A stretch of DNA of 25,966 nt, taken from a virus. A program made the translations under genes and the position numbers. Under the pieces are notes generated by a model that did no database searches, had not been told where the DNA came from, and saw only the letters and a list, made by a program, of their open reading frames with translations. Shown here piece by piece: positions 1 through 8,616 of the stretch; positions within the stretch are counted from its first letter, which is position 1; each line of letters starts with the position of its first letter. The DNA is taken from positions 1-25,966 of IMG/VR virus record IMGVR_UViG_3300034198_005278, one strand, 5' to 3'.

Positions 1-900
1 ATAACTTGCTTGCCCCGCATATGAATATGCTGGCAATTGATTGGTATCGTTGTAGCAGTTAAATGCTAAAACACTGTCATTTCCATTCCACGATCCAACA
101 AATGAAGAATAAAAATAATTAAAAGAATATCCAGCAGTGCTGCTATAAATCGACCCTCCCATATAAGGGTTTGTCGTCGATGAATAAACACATGCAACGC
201 CATTGGAGTTATACAAAAAAGTGCTGGCGCCGAATAGCTGCTTACCGCTAAAATAAGCAATACCCTGAGAATTACCATCAGAACAGTAAACCGAATTTGG
301 CGTTGTGCTACCTAATGTCCCCGGTGTTGACCAGTTTACTGGTGCAGATGTTGCGGCAGTCCAAGTATAGGAAGAACCATTCCAATACAAATAAGTTGGA
401 GATGTTGGTGCGGCTACAAATCCAGTTGTCCCTGAACCTGTTTGATAGTTAATTTGATTTGCTGAACCACCAGAAATGTTTGTTGCCGCATTAACATTGG
501 TTAAATAAAAACCATTACCAGAAAAATATGGTGCAGTAAAAACACCAGTATTTGGGTTGTATTGCAATTTTGTTGAACTAGTATATTCGGTTGTTACAGT
601 TCCGCTGGTGACAGTGGAGAATACTGGATAAACGGTCGCGTTCGTGGCCGTGTCGTCAGTAATAGAAAGACTGCTGCCGCCACCGCCAGTTGGTTTGGCC
701 ACCAAGTTGGTGTTGGCCGTGCCGCCACTGTACCAATACTCTGTAATTGTTGTCGTGCCAATCCCAACCGTCAAACCAACATAGCGATTTGCAGTAAGAA
801 TGGCAGTGTTTGCAGCAGTCGTCGTAGCATAAGGCCCATATCGCGAGTCTACGGGCTTCGGCGCTTGTACTGATAAATTGTCGTTAAGGGTAATTGCCAT
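1..900 (-). CDS. Tail fibre/receptor-binding-type structural protein, C-terminus cut by window edge
   Basis: An uninterrupted reading frame of 300 codons runs from an ATG at 900 to the window edge, so the C-terminal part is missing. The N-terminus (MAITLNDNLSVQAPKP, then RYVGLTVGIGTTTITEYWYSGG around residues 40-60 and a GGGG linker near 74) resembles the short adaptor segment seen at the start of phage fibre and baseplate-attached proteins. What follows is rich in Ser, Thr, Asn, Gly and Tyr with few charges, as in beta-rich fibre shafts. It starts 6 nt after the stop of the 433-residue fibre-type gene, in the same transcription unit. I infer a virion surface protein. The exact role (fibre, spike or decoration) cannot be told without the missing end. 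Confidence 0.65.
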   Translation of the reverse strand, partial: MAITLNDNLSVQAPKPVDSRYGPYATTTAANTAILTANRYVGLTVGIGTTTITEYWYSGGTANTNLVAKPTGGGGSSLSITDDTATNATVYPVFSTVTSGTVTTEYTSSTKLQYNPNTGVFTAPYFSGNGFYLTNVNAATNISGGSANQINYQTGSGTTGFVAAPTSPTYLYWNGSSYTWTAATSAPVNWSTPGTLGSTTPNSVYCSDGNSQGIAYFSGKQLFGASTFLYNSNGVACVYSSTTNPYMGGSIYSSTAGYSFNYFYSSFVGSWNGNDSVLAFNCYNDTNQLPAYSYAGQASY

Positions 901-906
901 AGCACA

Positions 907-2208
907 TTAACTGAAGGTAATTGAGCCGCTTGTGGTTGTTGCGTAACCACTGATGTACACATTAAAACTTACTGCCGACCAGTAGCTGTTCGGAGAGTTC
1001 ACGTTCTGAGCTACAGGAGCCAAAATGAACTGTCCAGCGCCGATGGAACCGTTGTTCAATGCTGTATTGTACCAAGTAGTTTTTTGCGAATAGCTTGCCG
1101 CAACCGCAAACCAAACATATTGCGAGGAAGCATTGAATGTAATGGAGATTGGCGATCCTGCGTCTGAGACAACCTTGTTCGCAGTTCCTGCTGCTATCGC
1201 ACTTGCAATGCTTGCCGCCGTAGGCGCAGTCGAAGACACACCCCAAAAATAAGGATAAATGCCGGTAATGCCCTGCGATCCAGATGCCAGCGTCGACGCC
1301 GCTTGTGGCGCTGTGGTCGTTTGAACAGCTGGTGTTGTTGGGTCGGTTGTACCGCTGCTTGTCAGTTTCGCCAATCCAGCAGCATATGTTCCCTCTGCAG
1401 TCCAGTTTGTTGCACCAGAGACGACTGTGAAACTGTTTGTGTAGGTGCTTGTATACGAATAATTTGGGTTGTTCGGGTCGGCATATCCAAACTGGCTTGG
1501 TATGTCAGCAATCACCGTACCAGTAGGCGATGTGACCGTATTGATAACAGACCCATTTCGCTTAAACACCAAAGACGAATAAGCACCAGCATCGTTTTTG
1601 TATTGAGTTTGCGACAAAAACTGAGAAATTGTTGAACCAATTTCCTGATAACCAGAATACGATGCGCTGAATGTTTGCGTTGGTATCGTATATGTAGGCA
1701 ACACCGTTGGAAAAATCAAAGAATCCAACAATTGAACAATGTTTTTTGATTTTAATGATGCCGCAGTTGTGCCAGCCGTAATTCCTCCAACAGTATTTGG
1801 CACTGTTATTGAATCAGCAATTGTGCTGTTGTAAGTTGTAGCAAAAGTTGTATTGGTAATGGCAACACCAGAATTTGATGTTGCAGCTAAAGAAGATGAT
1901 GAAACACTTTGCGATGCAGGGTATGTACAAAATACAACCAAAGCACCGCTGGTGAAGTTGACCAATGAGCCAGCATTTGATGATGAGTAAACTGTCGTCC
2001 GCGATAAAGTTGTACCAGAGCTTGTGTATGTCCCAGTACCTACTTCCCACGCACCCGTAGATGCCTCGGTAATACAGTAATAAGTTGTATTCGCGTTACC
2101 AATTACGGAGAACGACCGAAAACCAGCGACCGCGCCAGCCAGAGTAAGAGTACCCGTGCCGGTTGTGGTGCTGGTTTCCTGTACCCGATCTGCAAGTACG
2201 AGGGCCAT
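907..2208 (-). CDS. Fibre-type virion protein, 433 aa
   Basis: Residues 1-102 (MALVLADRVQETSTTTGTGT, then TTYYCITEASTGAWEVGTG and the end FCTYPASQSV) match my memory of a recurrent N-terminal module of podophage fibre and appendage proteins, which probably anchors a longer appendage to the virion. The remainder is Ser/Thr/Asn/Tyr-rich with repeated TTYNST and TTAPQA-like segments and almost no Cys or Lys, consistent with a beta-structured shaft and tip. It follows the small structural gene by 16 nt and precedes another fibre-type gene by 6 nt, so the three probably share one late transcript. The family assignment is from recognised pattern, not from a search. Host-receptor binding is inferred. 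Confidence 0.65.
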   Translation of the reverse strand: MALVLADRVQETSTTTGTGTLTLAGAVAGFRSFSVIGNANTTYYCITEASTGAWEVGTGTYTSSGTTLSRTTVYSSSNAGSLVNFTSGALVVFCTYPASQSVSSSSLAATSNSGVAITNTTFATTYNSTIADSITVPNTVGGITAGTTAASLKSKNIVQLLDSLIFPTVLPTYTIPTQTFSASYSGYQEIGSTISQFLSQTQYKNDAGAYSSLVFKRNGSVINTVTSPTGTVIADIPSQFGYADPNNPNYSYTSTYTNSFTVVSGATNWTAEGTYAAGLAKLTSSGTTDPTTPAVQTTTAPQAASTLASGSQGITGIYPYFWGVSSTAPTAASIASAIAAGTANKVVSDAGSPISITFNASSQYVWFAVAASYSQKTTWYNTALNNGSIGAGQFILAPVAQNVNSPNSYWSAVSFNVYISGYATTTSGSITFS

Positions 2209-2224
2209 GTTTTACGCTTTCGGT

Positions 2225-2617
2225 TTAAGCAGACAGCGCGGTATATGTCAGCGAACTGCAAGAAACCGTGTCACCGGCGGCAACGGTCAGGCCGTTGGTC
2301 ATGTTGATGTCAGAACCCGAAGCAGCAACAGAACACTGAATGATGGCGGTGCCGCCAGAGGTTTGCAGGGTTGCAAACGCAACAGCAGACGCATTACCTG
2401 CGGCATTGGTGTCGCTCGTGATTGCGTTAGCCGTGGCGGTGCCAGTAGATGACGCGCCAAAGGCAGTTGCCGACAAAGGCAAGGTTGCCACAGCAGTGCC
2501 AGGTGCGGCAATGGTTGAGGGCGAAATACGGAACACCAAGTTCCCGCTGGTGCCGATCAACGCGGTGACGGCGTCGGTTGCTGCGTTACGAGCCGACGTG
2601 CTGTGTGTTACTGCCAT
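2225..2617 (-). CDS. Small virion structural protein, 130 aa
   Basis: This Ala/Thr/Ser-rich protein has only three Arg, no Lys and two Cys. It begins MAVTHSTSARNAATDAVTAL and shows alternating hydrophobic residues suggesting a compact beta-sandwich. I recall proteins of this type beside fibre genes in many phages, usually labelled structural protein. A strong Shine-Dalgarno (GAAGGAGC on the minus strand) sits about 6 nt before the ATG, inside the 3' end of the overlapping 53-residue gene, so the start is well supported. Position between portal-proximal genes and fibres suggests a head-tail or appendage accessory protein. Nothing here identifies it as a major capsid protein: it is much too short. 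Confidence 0.65.
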   Translation of the reverse strand: MAVTHSTSARNAATDAVTALIGTSGNLVFRISPSTIAAPGTAVATLPLSATAFGASSTGTATANAITSDTNAAGNASAVAFATLQTSGGTAIIQCSVAASGSDINMTNGLTVAAGDTVSCSSLTYTALSA

Positions 2618-2747
2618 TTTGAAGCTCCTTCAATTTGTCTTCGTCGAGGTATCCGACGAGTTCGACGGTTTCGGTTTTACCCGTTTCTTTTCGGGTAATC
2701 TCAAGGGTAAACCGTAGTTCACCAGGTTGTCCTGCAAGTTCTATCAT
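2586..2747 (-). CDS. Small acidic protein, 53 aa, overlapping both neighbours
   Basis: The reading frame starts MIELAGQPGELRFTLEITRK, contains a second amphipathic stretch (ETVELVGYLDEDKLKELQ) and ends NTQHVGS. Its ATG overlaps the stop of the upstream 120-residue gene as ATGA. Its last 32 nt overlap the start of the 130-residue structural gene in another frame and carry that gene's ribosome binding site. The tight coupling on both sides and the regular alternation of charged and hydrophobic residues make it a probable real gene. The function is unknown. The beta-strand/helix alternation could suit a small virion or assembly factor, but that is a guess. Confidence 0.6.
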   Translation of the reverse strand: MIELAGQPGELRFTLEITRKETGKTETVELVGYLDEDKLKELQNGSNTQHVGS

Positions 2748-3106
2748 GCCAGAAATCTCAGTTTGTACAAGGTAGACAAGTACCGGCCAACAATTTCATC
2801 AATTATATTCTGCAAAGCAGTGTCTTCTTTGCTCACCACCTTGTACCGACCATCCTCAATGTCTTTGAGTGAGTCTTGCAAGAACTCAACAATGTTGGTC
2901 GTTTTCTTGGCACTCAGCAAGCTGATTGGTCCAATCAACTCGTGACGGCCTTGGTACGCTTCGGTGAAATTGTCAGCCAGTTCAATGATTTCGTTGTAGA
3001 ACTCATTGAGCGCCATGTGCTTAGAAAAGCTGCGGGTATTCAGATGCACCGAGTGCGCAACATCACGCGCAAGAAACAGCGTGCCTACAAAATCAGCGGG
3101 TTTCAT
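2744..3106 (-). CDS. DUF5856-like phage protein, predicted all-helical, 120 aa
   Basis: The sequence opens MKPADFVGTLFLARDVAHSV, followed by HLNTRSFSKHMALNEFY and IIELADNFTEAYQGR. I recognise this as the pattern of a short, helical, Dps/ferritin-like phage family that I believe is catalogued as DUF5856. Several His and acidic residues (H18, H21, H30, E35, E40) recur in helical spacing, but metal binding is unproven. Its ATG overlaps the portal stop codon as ATGA, and its own stop overlaps the next start as ATGA, so it is translationally coupled on both sides. The location directly after portal is typical of virion or assembly genes. The biochemical role is unknown. Confidence 0.65.
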   Translation of the reverse strand: MKPADFVGTLFLARDVAHSVHLNTRSFSKHMALNEFYNEIIELADNFTEAYQGRHELIGPISLLSAKKTTNIVEFLQDSLKDIEDGRYKVVSKEDTALQNIIDEIVGRYLSTLYKLRFLA

Positions 3107-5289
3107 TGTTGCATCCCTTCAGTCGATTCTGGCATACCCGGCATTTGACGCGGTTCCGACTGCTCTACCTCTGGGCGTGCGGCCATCAAGTCACCGCTAT
3201 TGATCATTGAGTGGATCGTGCCCACAGCAATGTCCTGAATTTGTTCCGGTGACATACTGGCCTGAATTGCAGAAATACGCTGGGTTTCGGCTTGAAATGC
3301 TTTGATGTCAGCCTCGTAGTCTTTGCGACGCTGCTCCTGCATTTCAATGGATTTGCCCACGTTTTGCAGCATCTGGTGCATTTGTTCCATTTCCTGACCC
3401 ATCGCCTGCATTTGCTGCTGGGCGGCGGCTAGTGCCGGGTTGTCCTCGGCATCATCCATGAGCTTGGGGTCAATAGTCTTGGCAAACCGTTTGGCCATCT
3501 CTTGAGCGCCTGGCCAATCCATGTTCTTCACAAACAAGTCACCAGCCACCTGCCAAAGTTGGGGGTTACCCTGCAACAGTTGAGCCATAGCCTCCAAAGC
3601 CTCTTGGCGCTTAGTGGCGTAACCTGGGCCGGTGGTAACCACCACATCGTACTTGCCAACGGTGGGGTTGTAAATCTTGTCGATCACAATCCCGTGCTCA
3701 TTTTGCACTTTGCGAACGGCTTCGGGCTGGGTCGGGTCAATCTTGACCATATCGGACTCGCCGTCTTCGCCAATGATCCGTGCAATACGCTGGGTGTCGT
3801 AAATTTTTGGGATCAGGTCCACCAACTGACGGGTGACATAGCGCACGGCACGAGCCAAGTTGTCAACATAATGATAGGTTCCGGTATCACCCTCGCGCTG
3901 ACGCGCCAGGATGGCCTTGCCGGACCGCTCATTGCCTTGCTGACCCAGTGACGCATCGTACTGGCCGGTCGTGGATTTAATGTCCTCAGAGGCCCCTGCT
4001 TTGGCTTGCAGCAGGCCAGATGACGCCATCGGGGGCTGGGCACGCTGGGGCAAAGGCAAAACATTGCCCTGGCCATCGGTAACATCACTGTTTACTTCTA
4101 AATACGGCCAGTTGGTCGTGTTGGCGGTCTTCCACTGGGGTTCATAGCCCTCAAACTGGCCACCATAGCCAATAAACGGGGCCTTGGGTGCCAAAGCCAG
4201 CATCTCTGCCTCTTGGGACACCCAGTAGTTGTACATCCGTTGGGCGTCTTTGGCATTTCGGACCAAACCGCTCATGTAGATGCGGCCATCCACCTCAAAT
4301 TCGTTGCCAATGACCTTCACAACCGGAATCCAAGCACCGGCCCAGTCGCGTTCTTCCAAAATTTCGTAGCCGTTGATCTTGCACCACTTGACCTTTTTAA
4401 TCTCCACCTCGCGTTTTTGCTTGGGAGCGCCATACATGGCCTTCATGGCCTTGTCTTCAGGCGTGCCAGCGTAATAGGATTGGTTGCCAGGGTACAAATG
4501 CAGTGTTTTGTGGTCGTAGTCAATGTAAAAATACTCGGCAATTCGCACGGTATTCTCGTTGATCCACTGGTTAATGGACTGGTCGCCCACGCCCATCGAC
4601 TGCAAGGTGTTAATCGGGGCAGCGTTGGGGTACAGCCGATGATATTCCTCTTTTGGTATATCTTCGGTGATAAAACACCACTTGGCATCAGCACCACAGG
4701 GGTCTTGAATCATGGGGTCCATGTAGACCGAGAACGAATTGCGGATACGGCCAATCTTGATGTCCTGATTAAACGATTTATCGTCGCAATACTCGGTCAA
4801 GATGCGCAGGTAACCCTCGCCATACGCCACCTGGTTCTCGCAGGCCGTGTCGTATGCAACATCGGCGTCGCTGATGTACTCAATGTGACGCACGATACCA
4901 TTAAACACCTCGGCCACCTGAATGTCGGCACCGTCATCGGCGGGGATGACTTTGCCCGATGGACGGTTCTGGCGCTGGTCGTTTGTGACCTGGCGAACGT
5001 GCTGGGGCAGTTTGTTAATTGTCAAGCAGGGACGAGCATTGATGGTCTGGCCTTGCACAGCGCCACGGGTAGACAGCACATCGGCTGGCCACTGCCACTG
5101 GTTGTCGGGCGAACCGGCAAAAAACCGCAGGTCGTCCAGCTCATCCTCACGGGACTCAGAATAGGCCGAGATGGCCATGTCCAAACGGCTTCTGGCCGTA
5201 CTCAGCACATCGGCAGAGCTTTTGTCCTTGGCCGAGCCGCCCTCGGATACAGCAGCGGCGGCGGTGATCCCAGTGTAATCTTGAGGCAT
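3103..5289 (-). CDS. Portal protein, P22-like
   Basis: At 728 residues it is close to the 725 residues of P22 gp1. It forms the dodecameric ring at one capsid vertex through which DNA is packaged and ejected, and docks the terminase. Visible family features are an N-terminal region with FFAGSPDNQW (near residues 52-61) and RPCLTINKLPQHVRQVTNDQR (near 87-107), the central SFSVYMDP strand region, and a C-terminal Met/Gln-rich helical stretch (about 620-700) that would correspond to the barrel. It begins one base into the stop of the 49-residue basic protein (TAATG) and its stop overlaps the next start (ATGA). Position just after large terminase agrees with the assignment. Confidence 0.93.
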   Translation of the reverse strand: MPQDYTGITAAAAVSEGGSAKDKSSADVLSTARSRLDMAISAYSESREDELDDLRFFAGSPDNQWQWPADVLSTRGAVQGQTINARPCLTINKLPQHVRQVTNDQRQNRPSGKVIPADDGADIQVAEVFNGIVRHIEYISDADVAYDTACENQVAYGEGYLRILTEYCDDKSFNQDIKIGRIRNSFSVYMDPMIQDPCGADAKWCFITEDIPKEEYHRLYPNAAPINTLQSMGVGDQSINQWINENTVRIAEYFYIDYDHKTLHLYPGNQSYYAGTPEDKAMKAMYGAPKQKREVEIKKVKWCKINGYEILEERDWAGAWIPVVKVIGNEFEVDGRIYMSGLVRNAKDAQRMYNYWVSQEAEMLALAPKAPFIGYGGQFEGYEPQWKTANTTNWPYLEVNSDVTDGQGNVLPLPQRAQPPMASSGLLQAKAGASEDIKSTTGQYDASLGQQGNERSGKAILARQREGDTGTYHYVDNLARAVRYVTRQLVDLIPKIYDTQRIARIIGEDGESDMVKIDPTQPEAVRKVQNEHGIVIDKIYNPTVGKYDVVVTTGPGYATKRQEALEAMAQLLQGNPQLWQVAGDLFVKNMDWPGAQEMAKRFAKTIDPKLMDDAEDNPALAAAQQQMQAMGQEMEQMHQMLQNVGKSIEMQEQRRKDYEADIKAFQAETQRISAIQASMSPEQIQDIAVGTIHSMINSGDLMAARPEVEQSEPRQMPGMPESTEGMQQ

Positions 5290-5438
5290 TATTTCTTACC
5301 TTTTGGTGCGCCCTTGGGTGCCGCGCGCTTGACAGAATATGCAATCGCCACGGCCTGCTTAATCGGCTTGCCTGCGCCAACTTCAGCCTTCACGTTCTTG
5401 CGAAACGCTTCGGGGGATTTAGATTTAACGAGTGGCAT
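5289..5438 (-). CDS. Small basic phage protein, 49 aa
   Basis: The protein begins MPLVKSKSPEAFRKNVKAEV and continues with GKPIKQAVAIAYSVKRAA to a Lys-rich tail. This is a pattern I have seen repeatedly in phage genomes between terminase and portal genes, always as a short hypothetical protein. About a quarter of the residues are Lys or Arg. The predicted helix AFRKNVKAEV followed by AVAIAYSVKR could bind nucleic acid. Its TAA overlaps the portal ATG as TAATG, indicating coupled translation. The function is unknown; a packaging or virion-associated DNA-binding role is inferred from charge and position only. Confidence 0.7.
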   Translation of the reverse strand: MPLVKSKSPEAFRKNVKAEVGAGKPIKQAVAIAYSVKRAAPKGAPKGKK

Positions 5439-5439
5439 A

Positions 5440-5565
5440 TCACTTCTTTTTCATTGGCATGGGCTTGGCCTGGCGCTTATCAGCGGCCATGTCTTTCTTG
5501 CTGCCCTCTTTGCCGTATGCTTTTTTCTCAACGTCTTTTTTGGATTTTTCAAACTTAGTTGCCAT
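5440..5565 (-). CDS. Very small Lys-rich protein, 41 aa
   Basis: From the ATG at 5565 it reads MATKFEKSKKDVEKKAYGKE and ends QAKPMPMKKK, with about one Lys in every three residues. A longer frame exists upstream but would lie inside the terminase gene. The ATG at 5565 comes one base after the terminase TAA and one base precedes the neighbouring 49-residue gene, so this start fits the compact arrangement. No domain is recognisable and it is probably mostly disordered or helical. Short Lys-rich proteins next to terminase and portal could interact with packaged DNA or be internal virion components, but there is no direct sign of that. Confidence 0.6.
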   Translation of the reverse strand: MATKFEKSKKDVEKKAYGKEGSKKDMAADKRQAKPMPMKKK

Positions 5566-5566
5566 T

Positions 5567-7093
5567 TTATGCCCCCAGCCATGAAGTTGAAACACCGGAT
5601 TGTCCTTGGCTACGAACAACACGTTCCTTGGGATTGTACTCTCGGTGTGCCACAGGGAAGGCAAAGGTCACGCAGATGGCGTCAGCCGCATCGGGCGATG
5701 CCAGGCCACGAGCCTTCATGTCCTTTTTGCTTTCCAAGAAAATGGTGCCCCTAGAATCTGGCTTGATCATAGGCGAAATCAGATCAGTTTTCAAGAACCG
5801 ATCTTTGGGGATGCTGGCCGTGCGCAACCACTCCTTCATCTTTCCCCACATCTCGGCGCGCTTGTTGCCGTACATGATGGGGTTGGCCGACTTGTTGCCA
5901 AAGTTCACGCCCTTGACCTTGTAACGCTGTTCTTTGAGCCGATCCACAATCCCAGCGCCTAGGCCACCCTCATCAATCACCACCAGGGCCGGCTTGAATT
6001 CCTCAATAGCTTCAATGATGTGGCCAACAACCGTCATTGTGTCGTCGCCTCGGTGCCGGTCAATCCTCACAATGTCTCGGCCCTGGCGCACGGCAATCAC
6101 CGTCGCATCAGCGCCAAAACGCGCAGGGTCCACACCAATGATGATTGGGGCTGTCTGGTCTTTGTACTTTGACCGGTCCATTGCTTCATCCACAATGTTT
6201 GCCGGGATGAACTGGTCATCGCCTTCAGACGGGAACTGGCCATACACCTCAACGTGCGCCTGCGCGCTGTCCGGGCCGTACTCATCAATTATGTTTTGGT
6301 ACACAGCCTTGTCGGTGCCTTCCACCGTACGGGCGTCCACCACCTTGTTGGTCCAAAAGTCGCGCTTGCTGTTAAAGCATTCGTAAAAGTAGCCAGTATT
6401 GCGGCGGGGGTTGGAAAATGCCATCCATAGACGGTTCGGGGTGTTTTCGGTAAAGAAACCAGCCGTTACCGCCCAGATGGCATCATCAATACCGCTGGCC
6501 TCATCAAAAATCACCATCACGCCATCGTGATTGTGAACGCCGGCGTAAGAATCAGGGTTTTCTGCCGACCACAGCCGGCCCTCAACGGCCCAGTACCTGG
6601 TGCCCTTTTTGAGGTCTTTTTCAATCAGCTCGGTAAGCCAGTTGGCGGGGGCTACCTTGGTGGCCGACACCTCAAACCAATGGCTGTTAATGCTCATGGC
6701 CAACCACTTGGTAATCTCGGCCCATGTGACCGCTCGGAGCTGGGCTTCGCTGTTGGCTGAGATGATGGTCGTTGATCCTATCCTGGTGGACAGCATCCAG
6801 ATCGTAAGCCAAGACACCAAGGCAGACTTGCCAATACCTCGGCCAGAACTTACCGCATGGCGCAGGGTTTCAAAGTCAATCAGCCCCTTTTGGCGCTTGA
6901 TGTGCGAGGTGATCTCACGCAAGACCTCGCGCTGCCACTTGCGTGGACCCTTAAAGTTGGCCAGCGGCGTGTTCTCCTGGCCCCACGGGAATGCAAACAA
7001 CACAAACGCCTCTGGATCATCAGCAATGGCCGGCGACCACAGCGTGGCCATCAGTTCCTGTTCGTCTTCGGGCTTGTAGATTGTGGTTTGCAT
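5567..7093 (-). CDS. terL: Terminase large subunit (packaging ATPase and nuclease)
   Basis: This 508-residue protein drives DNA translocation into the procapsid and cuts the concatemer. The ATPase half shows a Walker A-type loop (SSGRGIGKSA, residues 82-91) and Walker B (VMVIFDEAS, 192-200), with the catalytic Glu after the Asp. The RNase H-like nuclease half shows GVDPARFGAD (D322), VVIDEGGLG (D374/E375) and SPDAADA (D468, D471). The length and motif order fit large terminases of podophages. Its ATG overlaps the stop of the ADP-ribosyltransferase-like gene (TAATG). The small subunit gene lies further upstream across a non-coding region rather than adjacent, which is unusual. Confidence 0.95.
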   Translation of the reverse strand: MQTTIYKPEDEQELMATLWSPAIADDPEAFVLFAFPWGQENTPLANFKGPRKWQREVLREITSHIKRQKGLIDFETLRHAVSSGRGIGKSALVSWLTIWMLSTRIGSTTIISANSEAQLRAVTWAEITKWLAMSINSHWFEVSATKVAPANWLTELIEKDLKKGTRYWAVEGRLWSAENPDSYAGVHNHDGVMVIFDEASGIDDAIWAVTAGFFTENTPNRLWMAFSNPRRNTGYFYECFNSKRDFWTNKVVDARTVEGTDKAVYQNIIDEYGPDSAQAHVEVYGQFPSEGDDQFIPANIVDEAMDRSKYKDQTAPIIIGVDPARFGADATVIAVRQGRDIVRIDRHRGDDTMTVVGHIIEAIEEFKPALVVIDEGGLGAGIVDRLKEQRYKVKGVNFGNKSANPIMYGNKRAEMWGKMKEWLRTASIPKDRFLKTDLISPMIKPDSRGTIFLESKKDMKARGLASPDAADAICVTFAFPVAHREYNPKERVVRSQGQSGVSTSWLGA

Positions 7094-8544
7094 TAACGAT
7101 TTGAACGCAGTTGGTTGCGCGGTTTCTCTTCAGCCAGCAGGTCGGGGGCGGCTACCCCCATTGCGGCAGCAATAGCGGCGTTTCTTCGCCAAGGATCAAA
7201 GGCGGCAAAACGGGAACGAATGTTATCTGGATTAGGAACAACAAATGATAAACCACCAAATTCTTCGTCTGAAACTTTTGTCGTACCCAAAAGTTTTCCT
7301 TGTTTTTTTATTTTTCTTTCTAAATTATCTAACGATTTAGAACTATATTGTGGATTTGTTATTAACAATGGATATGAAACATCAGAATTCATTTGTTTTG
7401 ACAAATCTTTTTCAGAAGTCCAAACGCCAGATTTAGCAAGTCTTTCAGCCCATTTACTGTCAGTATTTCTTGCAGTATTTTCACCCAATTTTGTTATGTC
7501 AAAATTGGCAATATCTACTGCATCAGTTGCGTGAAATGCGGGTGTATTAAATCCCATCGCCACAGCCCTTTGATCTGCCGTATTGTTCGCCGGCAATCCA
7601 AGCCCACCCTGCTCAACAGGCAATGCAGCACGTTGTTGCGCCAGACGCAAGGCTTCATCTTGAGGTCCAACAACACCAGACATTTGCGGGTGATAGCCAA
7701 ATTCATGGATCGAATCTGCATTCGTCCAAAGGTCTTTCGCCTTAACTTTTTGGCTCAAAATTTTGTAATCACCTTTGAGTGCAGATTCGCCATGAGTTTT
7801 AGCGTAATCCTTACTCAACGTCACCCAATCACCAGGGTTGATGCCAGAAATTTTCTCATCTTTGGGAACTGCGCGATACATCAAAACTTCCGCATTAGGA
7901 TTGCCTCGTACACGATGAGCCAAAGCAAATGCCTCTTTGTCTGCTATTGGAAAACCAGTTCCGTAATACTGCGCTGCCTTTGCCGAATAAACATCAGCAG
8001 GATACATCTGGCCACCGCCCGTCAAATCATGCAACGGCGCGCCAAAATCAGGACCAGGCGCTGTATGACCTGCTCGATACTCAGCAGGATTCAGGAAATT
8101 CATCCCGCCAACAGCCTCTGTGGACATCCCAACCGGCATACCTTTGGTGGCAAATGCCGCCTGCCTGGCCAACCTTGCCGCTTGCAATGCCTCCATCGGC
8201 GTGATCGGTACTGCCGATCCAAGGTTTGATGCGGCCTGTTGCGCCGGACCCTGCGGTGCCAAGGGCAGGCGTTGAAGCAAATCCTGAGTGCCATACGGCA
8301 CCTGCGGTTGCTGGTCATAACTCACATCGCCAAATGCCTCCATCGGCATCGGTGTGCGCAACAGGTTCATCAGGTCCGAAGGGATGCCAGCCGTTGCGGC
8401 GGCTCTGCCTCGCAAGAACTGAACCGGCATATCCAGCGCGGCCTGCGGGTCTTGCACCGTTCGGTTGCGGCGAAGGTGCGGGAAATACCCAAACGCCGCT
8501 CCTAGCGCGTTCTGGCTGTCTGGTGCTAGGCTGTTAATCGGCAT
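7093..8544 (-). CDS. Protein with two ADP-ribosyltransferase-like domains, 483 aa
   Basis: The first 200 residues are low in recognisable features, with an Ala/Gln-rich helical part near 95-135. A first ART-like domain spans about 185-300: MYRAVPKDE (R224), GDWVTLSKDYAKTHGE (S244), and EFGYHP (E281) give an Arg-Ser-Glu-type triad. A second spans about 335-452: AFHATDA (H338), a DITKLGENTA segment, SGVWTS, and PNPDNIRSRFAAFDPWRR. Both patterns resemble phage ART-like domains described in polyvalent proteins (Iyer and colleagues). Such proteins may be co-injected and modify host targets by transferring ADP-ribose from NAD, but activity is not shown. It sits between the small and large terminase genes, and its stop overlaps the terL start. 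Confidence 0.7.
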   Translation of the reverse strand: MPINSLAPDSQNALGAAFGYFPHLRRNRTVQDPQAALDMPVQFLRGRAAATAGIPSDLMNLLRTPMPMEAFGDVSYDQQPQVPYGTQDLLQRLPLAPQGPAQQAASNLGSAVPITPMEALQAARLARQAAFATKGMPVGMSTEAVGGMNFLNPAEYRAGHTAPGPDFGAPLHDLTGGGQMYPADVYSAKAAQYYGTGFPIADKEAFALAHRVRGNPNAEVLMYRAVPKDEKISGINPGDWVTLSKDYAKTHGESALKGDYKILSQKVKAKDLWTNADSIHEFGYHPQMSGVVGPQDEALRLAQQRAALPVEQGGLGLPANNTADQRAVAMGFNTPAFHATDAVDIANFDITKLGENTARNTDSKWAERLAKSGVWTSEKDLSKQMNSDVSYPLLITNPQYSSKSLDNLERKIKKQGKLLGTTKVSDEEFGGLSFVVPNPDNIRSRFAAFDPWRRNAAIAAAMGVAAPDLLAEEKPRNQLRSNR

Positions 8545-8616
8545 GGGTTGATGTTAAATGATTTTGCGGAAAATAAAAATAAAAATGTTCGCGGGGGTAC
8601 CGTTCCCGTTGCCATT

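Noticed and set aside
4213-5754. Plus-strand 513-codon open frame
   Set aside because: Lies antisense to portal and the two small basic genes. The composition is what the reverse strand of a well-conserved coding region gives, and the portal frame is unambiguous.
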